Assembly: GCF_001908185.1 (NCBI RefSeq)
Contig: NZ_LGHM01000088.1
Span: 34,662 to 98,661, forward strand
Reading direction: 5' to 3'
DNA from: Bradyrhizobium sp. AS23.2
GTDB taxonomy: Bacteria; Pseudomonadota; Alphaproteobacteria; Rhizobiales; Xanthobacteraceae
DNA: 64,000 nucleotides
Shown: in pieces, positions 16,614 through 24,803 of the stretch
Layout of the letters: each line of letters starts with the position of its first letter
How positions within the stretch are numbered: position 1 is the first letter of the stretch
Made by a program: the position numbers and the translations under genes
Notes under the pieces: model-generated
What the model was told of the DNA's origin: nothing
What the model saw: the letters and a program-made list of their open reading frames with translations, nothing else
Database searches by the model: none

Positions 16614-16821
16614 GGCGGCACCCTCCGACCGCGACCGCGGCGCGCGCCAGGCTGTCGGCAACACTGCGGTCGAAGGTCAGCGAGTGACCAAAAACACGCA
16701 GCGAGCCGTCAGTCTTGCGGATGACGGAAACATCCATTGCCCGAACTCCGGGCGCAATCTCGACGTCGATCGAGGCAAAGCGCCTCCCGCCCGAACACGG
16801 GCGCAGATTAAGTATCTTCAC
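16600..16821 (-). CDS. Hypothetical phage-element protein (73 aa)
   Basis: GTG start with AGGGTGAATA upstream; MKILNLRPCSGGRRFASIDV, then EIAPGVRAMDVSVIRKTDGS suggest a compact beta-sheet fold. The C-terminal 14 bases overlap the start of the HTH replication-type gene, so the two are probably translated together. Proteins of this pattern occur ahead of replication genes in rhizobial prophages and have no assigned function. Confidence 0.6.
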   Translation of the reverse strand: MKILNLRPCSGGRRFASIDVEIAPGVRAMDVSVIRKTDGSLRVFGHSLTFDRSVADSLARAAVAVGGCRHERR

Positions 16822-16849
16822 TATTCACCCTATGAAATCGCTCGCGGCA

Positions 16850-17035
16850 CTAGGAGGCCCGAGCAAGCGCTCCATCCACGGCTGCCTTCACCCCTGACAG
16901 CCACTCGCGCGGCATCTCGGAAAGATGCGCCGTGCGCCATTCAGCGTCGTCACGACCAATCAAGACCTTGACCGTCACTGAATCTCCGCCGGCATAGTAG
17001 AGGTCGTCGACGTAACTTCCGTCCCGCATGACCAT
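16850..17035 (-). CDS. Hypothetical phage-element protein (61 aa)
   Basis: Starts MVMRDGSYVDDLYYAGGDSV; AGGAG lies 8 bases before the ATG. The sequence is beta-rich with an amphipathic C-terminal helix (SEMPREWLSGVKAAVDGALA). It is the first gene at the right end of the minus-strand run and probably the first in its operon. No family is recognised. Confidence 0.52.
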   Translation of the reverse strand: MVMRDGSYVDDLYYAGGDSVTVKVLIGRDDAEWRTAHLSEMPREWLSGVKAAVDGALARAS

Positions 17036-17493
17036 CGAAATCTCCTAGAGGTAGGATCAATACTGACTAGTGCGGCTTTGGCGGCCCGGCACTAAAGGCC
17101 TGCTGATAACTATGGCCGGCGGCGACGAAAAACCGGGGGGGGCGGCGTCCGCTACTATTTTTTGAATGGCGCGGTGCACCGTGCTTCGGCGGCAAGGAAC
17201 CGCGCTACGGGCCATACGGGGCTTCAGCGCGCTCGGCCCCTCTCGGTCCAACCGTTGGGCCACCGAGCGCGCTGGACACCGGTTCTAGGCCCTTGGCGCC
17301 CCCTCCGAACGCATACGGAACGCCAGCACCCATTCCGGGACTCTTTCCGGGACTTTACGTCGCCAATCCGAGGTTTTTGCCAAGTTTTGAGCGGTTTTTG
17401 TTCCGGGCGCGGCATCACCACAAGGTCGCCATGCAGTTGAAATTGCAAGAGATTTACACAGATCCGCCCCCATTGACGCAAGTCGCATAGAAG
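17036..17493. other. Gene-poor right end of the element
   Basis: No supported gene in about 460 bp. The minus strand at about 17150-17230 reads RRSTVHRAIQKIVADAAPP, reminiscent of a helix-turn-helix fragment, but without a credible start or length. The region contains the second GGGACTTT-type repeat (17335-17356) and must hold the promoter of the minus-strand genes. Confidence 0.4.
17335..17356 (+). repeat. Subterminal direct repeat, right copy (candidate integrase arm site)
   Basis: Matches 8536-8557 at 20 of 22 positions in the same orientation, again two GGGACTYT units 12 bp apart, 138 bp from the right core. At this end the repeat is not inside a gene, which argues against it being conserved only as coding sequence. 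Confidence 0.45.
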
Positions 17494-17510
17494 ATCTGGA
17501 AGCTGGGATG
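17494..17510. other. attR core (17-bp direct repeat copy 2)
   Basis: Second copy of atctggaagctgggatg. Immediately to its right the comEC frame resumes with codons for HPSFQ read on the minus strand. Confidence 0.9.
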
Positions 17511-18731
17511 CACCAACGCTTCGGGCGCGACCGCGAGCACGATCAGCGCGGCCACAGCCAGCGTGCGGAAGGTGATGGCGCGGCGATCGACCATCACCGC
17601 GATCAGCACCACCGCCGTCATGAAGAACGATCTTTGCGTTGCGACCTCCGCGCCGGACAGCAGCAGGTAGAACGCAGCCGCAACCAGCGCAGCGGCCGCC
17701 GACCATTTCTTGATTGGGAAGCCTGCCGCCAGTCCCGGGATCAGGGCGAGCAGCGCGCGCACCGCAAAGAAGACGACGCCGGCGACGACCGCCATGTGAT
17801 AGCCGGAGATCGAGAGCACATGGCCGAGCCCCGAGATGAACATCGCGTCGTTGACCGGCGTCGTGATCGCATCGCGCCGGCCGGTGAGCAGCGCGGTCGC
17901 GATCGCGCGATTGTCGCCCTCGAGAGTCGCACGGATACGCGCATCGATCGCATCGCGCAGGCCCTGCATGGTCGCGGCATAGCGCAGTCGCAGGCCGCCG
18001 CCGTCGGGCGGAGTAGAGACCGCGATCGCGCCCATCACGAAGCCGGAGGCGCCGATCCCCTGAAAGAACATGTCGCGCGAAAAGTCGTAGCTGCCGGGAC
18101 GGACCGGCGAGAGCGGCGGCATCAGCCGCGCCTTCAACTGCACGAAGCTGCCGACTTCGGGCGCTGTCCCCTTGCGCACCGAGAGCCGCACGCGATCGAG
18201 CTTGACGTCGCTGCGTTGCGCCTCCATTGCGGTGATGCGCAGCACGAAACGATCGGTGCGCTCGCGGATATCACGCGTCTCGACGAAGCCTGACAGCGAA
18301 ACGGAATAAAGCGGCTTGGCCAGCACGGTGTGGGCGATGCGCGCTGTCTTCCAGGTCGCCACGGCAAATCCGGCCGCGACCGCCGCGATCATGATCGCCG
18401 GCGCGAACAGCCTATTCCCCCGCAGCAGGACCGCGCCGAGCATCAGCACGACCGCTGTCGCGGCAACGACCCACAGTACCGGCTCATGATCGGCGGCAAA
18501 GTAGAGCGCGATGCCGGCGCCAAAGGCGACGGGCACCCACGGCAGCAGCCGCCCGGAGCCGGCCTCCGCGCTGGCCCATTCGCGCAGCGTCCCGACGATC
18601 GCGGGCCAGGCACCAAAGCCCGCCGGCGCAAAGCCGCCGGCCGACGCGGTCCGGCCAGTCGGCCAGGTCCCGGCGATCGGAGTCCCGGCGATGCCTTGCG
18701 AGACGCGCTGCGGCCGGCCCGGCTCCGCCAT
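17494..18731 (-). pseudogene. comEC: comEC, 5' portion separated by element insertion
   Basis: The N-terminal ~412 residues of ComEC. After a cytoplasmic lead (to ~65) come membrane helices, a DUF4131-like extracytoplasmic region (SLSGFVETRDIRERTDRFVL) and the start of the competence domain (HVLSISGYHMAVVAG; GAEVATQRSFFMTAVVL). The native sequence stops at HPSFQ; beyond the core the frame runs into element DNA, adding about 13 foreign residues (IFYATCVNGGGSV) before a stop at 17454. The truncated product lacks the second half of the channel. Confidence 0.92.
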
Positions 18732-18819
18732 TCCCCTGCACCTTACGATACGCGACAGGCACCGAAGCTACCGGAACGTGCAGGCACGCGAATAGTGTAC
18801 GGATCAGGAACGGGCGGCC

Positions 18820-19053
18820 CTATTTTTCCTCTTCCATCGTCACGGCTACGTCCGCCTTGGCCGAGAGCCGGACCTTGTTGCCTTCGACGCCGGCGACGAG
18901 ACCCTTGTCGATGAAGTGATGGTGGCCCCTGTGGCTGCCCTCACCGCTGTCCTTTTTGGTCAGCTTGATGCGGTTGCCTTCGACCTTGTCGACGGTGCCG
19001 ATGTGGACGCCGTCGGCACCGATGACTTCCATATGCTCTGCGATGTTCTGCAT
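18820..19053 (-). CDS. DUF2171 domain protein
   Basis: A 77-aa cytoplasmic protein: MQNIAEHMEVIGADGVHIGT, then VDKVEGNRIKLTKKDSG and a His-rich HRGHHHFIDKGLVAGVEGNK. This is the DUF2171 pattern of PRC-barrel-like small proteins. ATG at 19053 was chosen because AAGGATCC precedes it and the family starts here. The function is unknown; such genes often sit among stress-response genes. Confidence 0.72.
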   Translation of the reverse strand: MQNIAEHMEVIGADGVHIGTVDKVEGNRIKLTKKDSGEGSHRGHHHFIDKGLVAGVEGNKVRLSAKADVAVTMEEEK

Positions 19054-19440
19054 GGTGGGATCCTTTTCTGGCCCCGTCACAACGCGTGAGACGCCTTTCC
19101 GTTCGTTGCTGACCAGAAGTGGCGGAGAAGTCGAGCCTTGCGGCCTCCTTCGCAAGACGCCATGTCTCAGATCGATTGAGCCGAAAGTCTCATAAGTTGC
19201 CAGCCCGTGCTGGGACTAAACTACGGTTCCCAGCCTCCCCGACAGATGGGTAAGGCAGTGGTGGCTCGCGGTTCTAACACCGCCGGAGCTCTTCTCAGGT
19301 GGCGGAAAACACGCCTGAGGTCAGACGTTGCCGACGCAACTCTTTGAACTGGCGCCTGCGACGCCGCGCATCACGCTCTCCGCGAGAAGATCGACCGCTG
19401 AAACAAGCGTGGAGACGTTTTGAAAACATAGGAGTCGCAC
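19054..19440. other. Intergenic region upstream of the MHS transporter
   Basis: 387 bp with no supported gene. It contains the promoters of the divergent DUF2171 gene and the plus-strand transporter. Only the transporter ribosome-binding site (AGGAG at about 19429) is clear. Confidence 0.35.
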
Positions 19441-20763
19441 ATGCAGGTACAGAGCGATTTTCGCCGCGTGATCGTCGCTGCATCGGTGGGAAACATCATC
19501 GAATGGTATGATTTCTATATCTTTGGCAGCCTGGCCGCAGTTCTATCGGTCAAGTTCTTTGAGCAATCCCACCCGGTTGCAGCCCTCCTCAGCACGATCG
19601 CCCTCTTCACGGCAGGATTTCTCATCCGTCCGCTGGGGGCCTTCCTGTTCGGATGGATGGGTGACCGGGTCGGCCGCAAATACACCTTTCTCATCACGCT
19701 CAGCGGAATGGGATTGGGTACGGGGGCGATCGGGTTGATCCCGACTTACCAGTCGATCGGTCTAACGGCCGCGTTCGTTCTCTTCGGCCTGCGCATGATC
19801 CAGGGCCTGTGCCTGGGCGGCGAATATGGTGGCGCCATCACTTACGTTGCCGAACATGTGCCGGACGATCGACGCGGCTACTACACCGGCTGGCTGCAGA
19901 CCTCGCCTACTCTTGGAATCGTGGTGTCGCTGGCCGTCATCGTCCTCACGCGGACATATGCCGGCAACCAGGCGTTCGACGAATGGGCGTGGCGCGTTCC
20001 GTTCCTGCTGTCCTTCCTGCTGGTGGCGATTGCTATCTACATCCGGCTCCAGCTCCAGGAAACCCCGATCTTCCAGGAGATCAGGTCCCGCGGCCAGATG
20101 ACGAGGAACCCCTGGAAGGAGGCCTTCCTCAGCTCTAACATCAAATATATCGGGATCGCGATTGTGGTCCTGATTGGACAGGGCGTGGTCTGGTACAGCG
20201 GTCAATTCTGGGCGCTGTACTTCCTGCAGCAGGTCTCCAAGGTGGACCCGCTGACCTCCGCCTACATCGTGGGAGCCGCACTGCTCATTGCAACGCCGAG
20301 CCTGATCTTCTTTGGCTGGCTGTCGGATCTGATCGGCCGCAAGCCGGTGATCCTCGGCGGCATGCTGCTCGCCGCGATCACGTATTATCCGCTGTATCTG
20401 TGGCTGGGGACGGTCACGCAGCCCGGACACATCAACTATCCTGCCGCGACCTTCATCATCTTCATTCTCGTTTGCTATGTCGGAATGGTGTACGGACCGG
20501 TCGGCGCGTTTCTGGCGGAATTCTTCCCCGCCAGGATCAGGTACACGTCGGTTTCCGTGCCGTACCACATCGGCAATGGCTGGGGTGGCGGATTGGTACC
20601 GTTCATCACGTCGGCGGCATTCGCCGCGACCGGCAGCGTCGGCTACGCGCTGATCTACCCGATCGTGGTCCCCGCGGTGTGCTTCGTGCTTGCCGTCTTC
20701 CTGATGCCGGAGACTCGCAAGATCAGCATCTGGCAACCGATCGAGCCGAGAGCCGCAATGTAA
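19441..20763 (+). CDS. MFS transporter, metabolite:H+ symporter (MHS) family
   Basis: A 440-aa inner-membrane carrier with 12 predicted helices. Family signs: the opening VGNIIEWYDFYIFGSLA, the loop 2-3 motif GWMGDRVGRKYTF, RMIQGLCLGGEYGGA in helix 4, and a second RKPVILGG in the central loop. ShiA, ProP and KgtP belong to this family, which takes up organic acids, osmolytes or shikimate. The ATG is preceded by AGGAG. The substrate is not decidable. No partner gene is fused or overlapping. Confidence 0.88.
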   Translation: MQVQSDFRRVIVAASVGNIIEWYDFYIFGSLAAVLSVKFFEQSHPVAALLSTIALFTAGFLIRPLGAFLFGWMGDRVGRKYTFLITLSGMGLGTGAIGLIPTYQSIGLTAAFVLFGLRMIQGLCLGGEYGGAITYVAEHVPDDRRGYYTGWLQTSPTLGIVVSLAVIVLTRTYAGNQAFDEWAWRVPFLLSFLLVAIAIYIRLQLQETPIFQEIRSRGQMTRNPWKEAFLSSNIKYIGIAIVVLIGQGVVWYSGQFWALYFLQQVSKVDPLTSAYIVGAALLIATPSLIFFGWLSDLIGRKPVILGGMLLAAITYYPLYLWLGTVTQPGHINYPAATFIIFILVCYVGMVYGPVGAFLAEFFPARIRYTSVSVPYHIGNGWGGGLVPFITSAAFAATGSVGYALIYPIVVPAVCFVLAVFLMPETRKISIWQPIEPRAAM

Positions 20764-20844
20764 TGGGTTACTCCTGGTGCAGGACCGCAAGGCCCTGCAC
20801 CGGAGTTCGTGTCGAAGCGCAAAGCGCCCGGCTAACACCTCTTC

Positions 20845-21207
20845 TCAGCCGGCCAGGCGATGCCAGCGATCGTGCCACCAGTTGCTGAAGTCGCGATCGG
20901 TCATCAACTCCCAGACAGCGAGCAGAATCACCACTATGCCGGACAGTACGCTGCTCACCGTGGCCGATACCGGCTCATAACCGATAGTCCAAGGTGCCAG
21001 CAGCAGAGCCAGGCCCAGCAGCATTTCTCCCCACTCCTCCAGGTAGGACGGGATGACAAATGCCTCGATGGCAAACAGCATGACGCCGAGCCCGAGTGCG
21101 ATCGTGACCCAGACAGCCGCGCCGGATAAGCCCAGGATAAAGGACGAAAGGACCAGCCACAGGCCCACCAGGAGGCTGGCAGCGTCTTGCCAATGTTGGA
21201 TGCGCAT
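20845..21207 (-). CDS. SPW repeat membrane protein
   Basis: 120 aa, four hydrophobic helices. Two related segments, HWQDAASLLVGLWLVLSSFI and EEWGEMLLGLALLLAPWTIG, correspond to the SPW repeats (PF03779). ATG 21207 follows AGGAGG with 8-base spacing. The membrane protein ends in a charged C terminus (WWHDRWHR). Function is unknown; such genes are common near stress and envelope genes. Confidence 0.75.
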   Translation of the reverse strand: MRIQHWQDAASLLVGLWLVLSSFILGLSGAAVWVTIALGLGVMLFAIEAFVIPSYLEEWGEMLLGLALLLAPWTIGYEPVSATVSSVLSGIVVILLAVWELMTDRDFSNWWHDRWHRLAG

Positions 21208-21450
21208 GATGCTCACCTCCTCTCTCCCAGTTAGATGGGGGCGCGGTTGTGAAAATGCATCCCTCCGACCTGCGCCGTGCTGTCGCTACCGAAGCCGCAT
21301 CCCGTCCTCGCGGCCGATACCCGGAAAGGGCTCTTGCGAGTGCGCTGCACCAGGATGCAGACTGGCTGCGCTTGACAGGTGTCGACGTCTATCGTCCCCG
21401 GCCCCACCACCTGGTTCGCGTGGCGCCCGGGACAAGAGGGAGGTGACGCC

Positions 21451-21633
21451 ATGCGAGAAATCGAAATCCACGACTATGCGCGCCAGTTGCTGGAAGCACA
21501 TGGCCCCAAGGCCATTGCGGAAGCAGCCCAGAACGCCATCGAGCTCGAGTCAAAGGGCGAGCTCGAGCTCGCCAAGACCTGGCGGCATATCGAAGACGCC
21601 ATGAAGCTGATGCGCGGGCCTCACCAAAGCTGA
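21451..21633 (+). CDS. Small conserved-type hypothetical protein (60 aa)
   Basis: MREIEIHDYARQLLEAHGPK, then AIAEAAQNAIELESKGELEL and AKTWRHIEDAMKLM: an almost fully helical protein. GGGAGGTGACGCC precedes the ATG. Homologous small proteins occur widely in Bradyrhizobium; no function is assigned. Confidence 0.65.
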   Translation: MREIEIHDYARQLLEAHGPKAIAEAAQNAIELESKGELELAKTWRHIEDAMKLMRGPHQS

Positions 21634-21804
21634 AGCCGCCGGCGCGTGCGTAGTCGCCTGACCGCAAATGCCGCCAAACCGGATTGAGGCTGGAGGGGCG
21701 GGCAACACAGAGTATGGACCACAATCCGTCGCGAGCCGTTCGGCTGCGGCTGAACGGCAACGCGACCCGCAAGACGCGCATCTCAATGATGCTGGGAGCG
21801 AGCC

Positions 21805-23235
21805 ATGTTTCCAAAATGTGCGACAGCCGAAGATCTCGTGAACGCGATCAAGGACGAAAGGGTCCAGATGATCGATCTGCGGTTCACTGACCTGCCGGGG
21901 GTATGGCAGCATTTTTCCGTCCCGCCGAGCGCAGCGAGCGTCGATGCGCTCGAGGAGGGCATCGGGTTCGACGGCTCATCGATCCGCGGCTTCCAGGAGA
22001 TTCAGGAGAGCGACATGCTGGTCGTCGCCGATCCGACGACGGCCTTCGCCGACCCCTATAGTCCGGCAAAGACGCTGGTCCTCATCTGCAACATCCGCGA
22101 CCCCGTGACCGGCCAATCCTACAGCCGGGATGCCCGTTACATCGCTCAGAAGGCTGAAGCCTATCTCAAGGACGCTGGGCGCGCCGACACGAGTTACTTC
22201 GGCCCGGAGGCGGAGTTCTTCGTCTTCGACGAGGTGCGCTACGGTCAGGGTATCAACTATGCCATGCACGAGGTCGATTCCAGCGAAGGCAGCTGGAACA
22301 CCGTCGCGGAGGAAGCGCCGAATCTGGGGCACAAGCCGCGCCCGAAGGAGGGATATTTTCCTGTTCCTCCGACCGACAGCATGCAGGCGCTACGCACCGA
22401 CATGGTACTGACCATGGAACAGCTGGGAATCCAGATCGAAGCTCATCACCACGAGGTCGCAACCGGCGGCCAAAACGAGATCGACATGCGCTTCACAACC
22501 CTCACCCGCATGGCCGACAATCTGATGATCTACAAATACGTGGTGAAGAATACCGCGCATCAACATGGCAAGACCGCAACCTTCATGCCGAAACCGCTGT
22601 TCGAGGACAACGCTTCGGGCATGCACGTTCACCAGTCGCTCTGGAAGGGCGAGACCAACCTGTTCTACGACAAGGGCGACTACGCCGAATTGAGCCAGCT
22701 CGGCCGCTACTACATCGGCGGGCTCCTGACCCACGCCTGGGCGTTGTGCGGGCTTTGCGCCCCCACCACGAACTCCTATCGGCGTCTTGTGCCGGGCTAT
22801 GAGGCTCCCATCAACCTGGTCTACTCCCAGCGCAATCGCTCGGCCTGCTGCCGGATTCCAATGTACTCGCCGAATCCACGCGCCAAGCGCGTCGAGTTTC
22901 GTTCGCCCGATCCCTCCTGCAATCCCTACCTGGCCTTTGCCGCGATGCTGATGGCGGGCCTCGACGGTATCGACAACCGGATCGACCCCGGCAGCCCCAT
23001 CGACAAGAATCTTTACGACCTCCCGCCCGCTGAAGCAAAGGAGGTGAAGTCGACACCGGGATCGCTGGACCAAGCGCTGGACGCACTCGAGCGCGATCAC
23101 GCATTCCTGCTGCGCGGCGGCGTCTTCACTGCCGACGTGATCGAAACCTGGGTCGACTACAAGCGAAAGAAGGAAGTCGATGCGATCCGGCTGCGGCCGC
23201 ATCCCTACGAGTTCCACCTCTACTATGACATCTAG
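21805..23235 (+). CDS. glnA: Glutamine synthetase, type I
   Basis: 476 aa; makes glutamine from glutamate, ammonia and ATP. The beta-Grasp start contains GIGFDGSSIRGFQEIQESDM (~52-71). The catalytic motifs include YFGPEAEFFVFD, EAHHHEVATGGQNEID and the NSYRRLVPGYEAP loop. The adenylylation tyrosine is about Y404 in KNLYDLPP. The start MFPKCATAEDLVNAIKDE and GluR-type composition fit GSI. It is not next to glnB, as the housekeeping copy is in Rhizobiales, so it may be a second GSI. The gene appears complete. Confidence 0.9.
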   Translation: MFPKCATAEDLVNAIKDERVQMIDLRFTDLPGVWQHFSVPPSAASVDALEEGIGFDGSSIRGFQEIQESDMLVVADPTTAFADPYSPAKTLVLICNIRDPVTGQSYSRDARYIAQKAEAYLKDAGRADTSYFGPEAEFFVFDEVRYGQGINYAMHEVDSSEGSWNTVAEEAPNLGHKPRPKEGYFPVPPTDSMQALRTDMVLTMEQLGIQIEAHHHEVATGGQNEIDMRFTTLTRMADNLMIYKYVVKNTAHQHGKTATFMPKPLFEDNASGMHVHQSLWKGETNLFYDKGDYAELSQLGRYYIGGLLTHAWALCGLCAPTTNSYRRLVPGYEAPINLVYSQRNRSACCRIPMYSPNPRAKRVEFRSPDPSCNPYLAFAAMLMAGLDGIDNRIDPGSPIDKNLYDLPPAEAKEVKSTPGSLDQALDALERDHAFLLRGGVFTADVIETWVDYKRKKEVDAIRLRPHPYEFHLYYDI

Positions 23236-23313
23236 TCGCGGCCTGGGCAGCAACCGACGCGGTTGGGGGGCGCGCCGCGGCCCAACGTGACATCGAGAGC
23301 GTATGTCAGCGGC

Positions 23314-23412
23314 CTACCCCACGATTGCCAGTGCGAGCAGGCCGGAGCCAAGCAGAACGATTCCTGTGACAGTCACGGCCAAAAAAGCAAGAGATGTGAA
23401 TTCTTCGCGCAT
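23314..23412 (-). CDS. Small membrane protein (32 aa)
   Basis: ATG at 23412 encodes MREEFTSLAFLAVTVTGIVL and LGSGLLALAIVG: a single hydrophobic helix with an acidic N terminus. It starts 10 bp after the neighbouring membrane gene's stop on the same strand, which supports a two-gene unit. The function is unknown. Confidence 0.45.
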   Translation of the reverse strand: MREEFTSLAFLAVTVTGIVLLGSGLLALAIVG

Positions 23413-23421
23413 GGAGCGTAC

Positions 23422-23703
23422 TCACCACGCTCCGACCATCACAAGAGTCGCGATGCTCAAAGCCGAGAAACACAGGATGACAACTGGCCCGGTGAAACTC
23501 TGGTTCCACATTGCGAGCTCTCCCTCCGAGAACTTTCGCACCACCTTAAGTCGGTCATGCTTTGCCGTGACTTCATCGTTTCTGGGAAATGGTTTCATCC
23601 CAAGGTCATTTGTGTCTTTCGTGCGCGCAGAGTTCCGCTCCATTGTCGTCGGTCGCGCCCGATCCGGGTATTCCAGCTCGATCTTGCCCCGTGCGGAATC
23701 CAT
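23422..23703 (-). CDS. Hypothetical protein with C-terminal membrane anchor (93 aa)
   Basis: Starts MDSARGKIELEYPDRARPTT with AGGGGA upstream. The hydrophilic, charged first 65 residues are followed by one transmembrane helix at the C terminus (GPVVILCFSALSIATLVMVG). This layout suggests a tail-anchored cytoplasmic domain. No family is recognised. It is probably co-transcribed with the 32-aa membrane gene. Confidence 0.5.
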   Translation of the reverse strand: MDSARGKIELEYPDRARPTTMERNSARTKDTNDLGMKPFPRNDEVTAKHDRLKVVRKFSEGELAMWNQSFTGPVVILCFSALSIATLVMVGAW

Positions 23704-23761
23704 CGACGTCCCCTAAGATGAGGGCAGATGCATTGGGACTGTTGCAGCAGAATAGTTTGTC

Positions 23762-24766
23762 ATGCGACCGCTTTTCCATCCGGGCCTGGTCAACGGTCGC
23801 TACGGCGATCCGACGGTCTATGTCGAAACGCTGTTCGAAAAGCGAAGTCTACTATTCGATATCGGAGAGATCGCTTCACTGGCGCCGCGGAGGATTCGAC
23901 GCGTCGACCAGGTCTTTGTCTCGCATGCGCACATCGACCATTTCGTTGGCTTCGACCATCTGCTGCGTTTGCTCGTCGGGCATGAAAAATCGGTGCAGAT
24001 TTTCGGTCCGTCCGGATTTGCCGAGCACGTCTTTCACAAGCTTCAGGCCTATCGCTGGAACCTGGTCGAAAGCTATCCCTGCGATCTCATCTTCGATGTG
24101 AGCGAATTCGGAGTGGGCAATTCGATCTCCACCACGCGGTTCCGGCTGAGGAAGGCATTCGCAGCGGAGCCATCGGGCTCTCGCAAGACCGTTTCCGGCT
24201 TACTCTGCGATGAACCGACCCATCGCGTCTCGGCCGCGATCCTTGAACATGGCACGCCCTGCCTCGCCTTCGCGCTGCAGGAGGCGGCCCATGTCAACGT
24301 CTGGAAGAACAGGCTGCTCGAGCGCGGACTGCCCGTCGGTCCCTGGCTGCTCTCGCTGAAGAAGGCTGTCGTCGAGCGTCGCGCCGACGATCAATTGATC
24401 CGTATCGGTGAAGCAGCAACGTCCGATCGTCTCGTTCCACTCGCCAGCCTGCGCGATCTCGTGACGTTCACCGCCGGTCAGAAAATCGGCTATGTGACCG
24501 ACGTTGGCGACACGCCGGGCAATCGCGCTGCCATCGTGGCACTGATTCAGAATGCGGATATCCTCTTCATCGAGGCGGCGTTTGCGGGGGCAGACGCTGC
24601 TTTGGCGCGGCAGCGGGCTCATCTTACCACCACGGCTGCCGGAGAAATCGCGCGGGAAGCTAATGTCCGCCGCGTCGAGCCTTTTCACTTCTCTCCACGC
24701 TATGCGGGAGAACAGGAACGGATGCTCGCCGAGGTGATGGCGGCGTTCGGCGCATCTCGCGCCTGA
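23762..24766 (+). CDS. MBL-fold hydrolase, RNase Z-like
   Basis: 334 aa, metallo-beta-lactamase fold. The metal motif HxHxDH is H55-A-H57-I-D59-H60 in SHAHIDHFVGFDHLLR; KIGYVTDVGDTPGNRAAIV and EPFHFSPRYAGE supply later ligands. The opening, NGRYGDPTVYVE, is RNase Z-like, but the protein lacks the full exosite arm, so it may act on another phosphodiester or ester. The frame starts at ATG 23762. It leads a run of plus-strand genes with CapA and a SAM hydroxide adenosyltransferase. Confidence 0.78.
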   Translation: MRPLFHPGLVNGRYGDPTVYVETLFEKRSLLFDIGEIASLAPRRIRRVDQVFVSHAHIDHFVGFDHLLRLLVGHEKSVQIFGPSGFAEHVFHKLQAYRWNLVESYPCDLIFDVSEFGVGNSISTTRFRLRKAFAAEPSGSRKTVSGLLCDEPTHRVSAAILEHGTPCLAFALQEAAHVNVWKNRLLERGLPVGPWLLSLKKAVVERRADDQLIRIGEAATSDRLVPLASLRDLVTFTAGQKIGYVTDVGDTPGNRAAIVALIQNADILFIEAAFAGADAALARQRAHLTTTAAGEIAREANVRRVEPFHFSPRYAGEQERMLAEVMAAFGASRA

Positions 24767-24803
24767 CGCAAAGACCTGAGCGGCAGGACCTGAGTGGAGA
24801 GTC

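Larger units (their letters stand above)
8463..17510. mobile_element. Integrated prophage remnant / integrative element in comEC
   Basis: About 9.05 kb bounded by 17-bp direct repeats and inserted in the comEC coding sequence. The integrase gene ends 33 bp inside the left end. Phage-type genes include a P27-like small terminase subunit, a tape-measure C-terminal remnant and a helix-turn-helix replication-type gene. No large terminase, portal, capsid or lysis genes are seen, so this is a decayed prophage or a satellite-like derivative rather than a complete phage. Most genes are on the minus strand, with a few small plus-strand ones. Excision between the repeats would restore comEC exactly. 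Confidence 0.9.

Noticed and set aside
17057..17263. Possible helix-turn-helix gene near the right end of the element
   Set aside because: Only a short RRSTVHRAIQKI-like stretch is suggestive; no start signal, and the rest of the frame is noise.
8400..17600. tRNA gene as integration site
   Set aside because: No tRNA-like sequence at either end; both flanks are comEC coding sequence.
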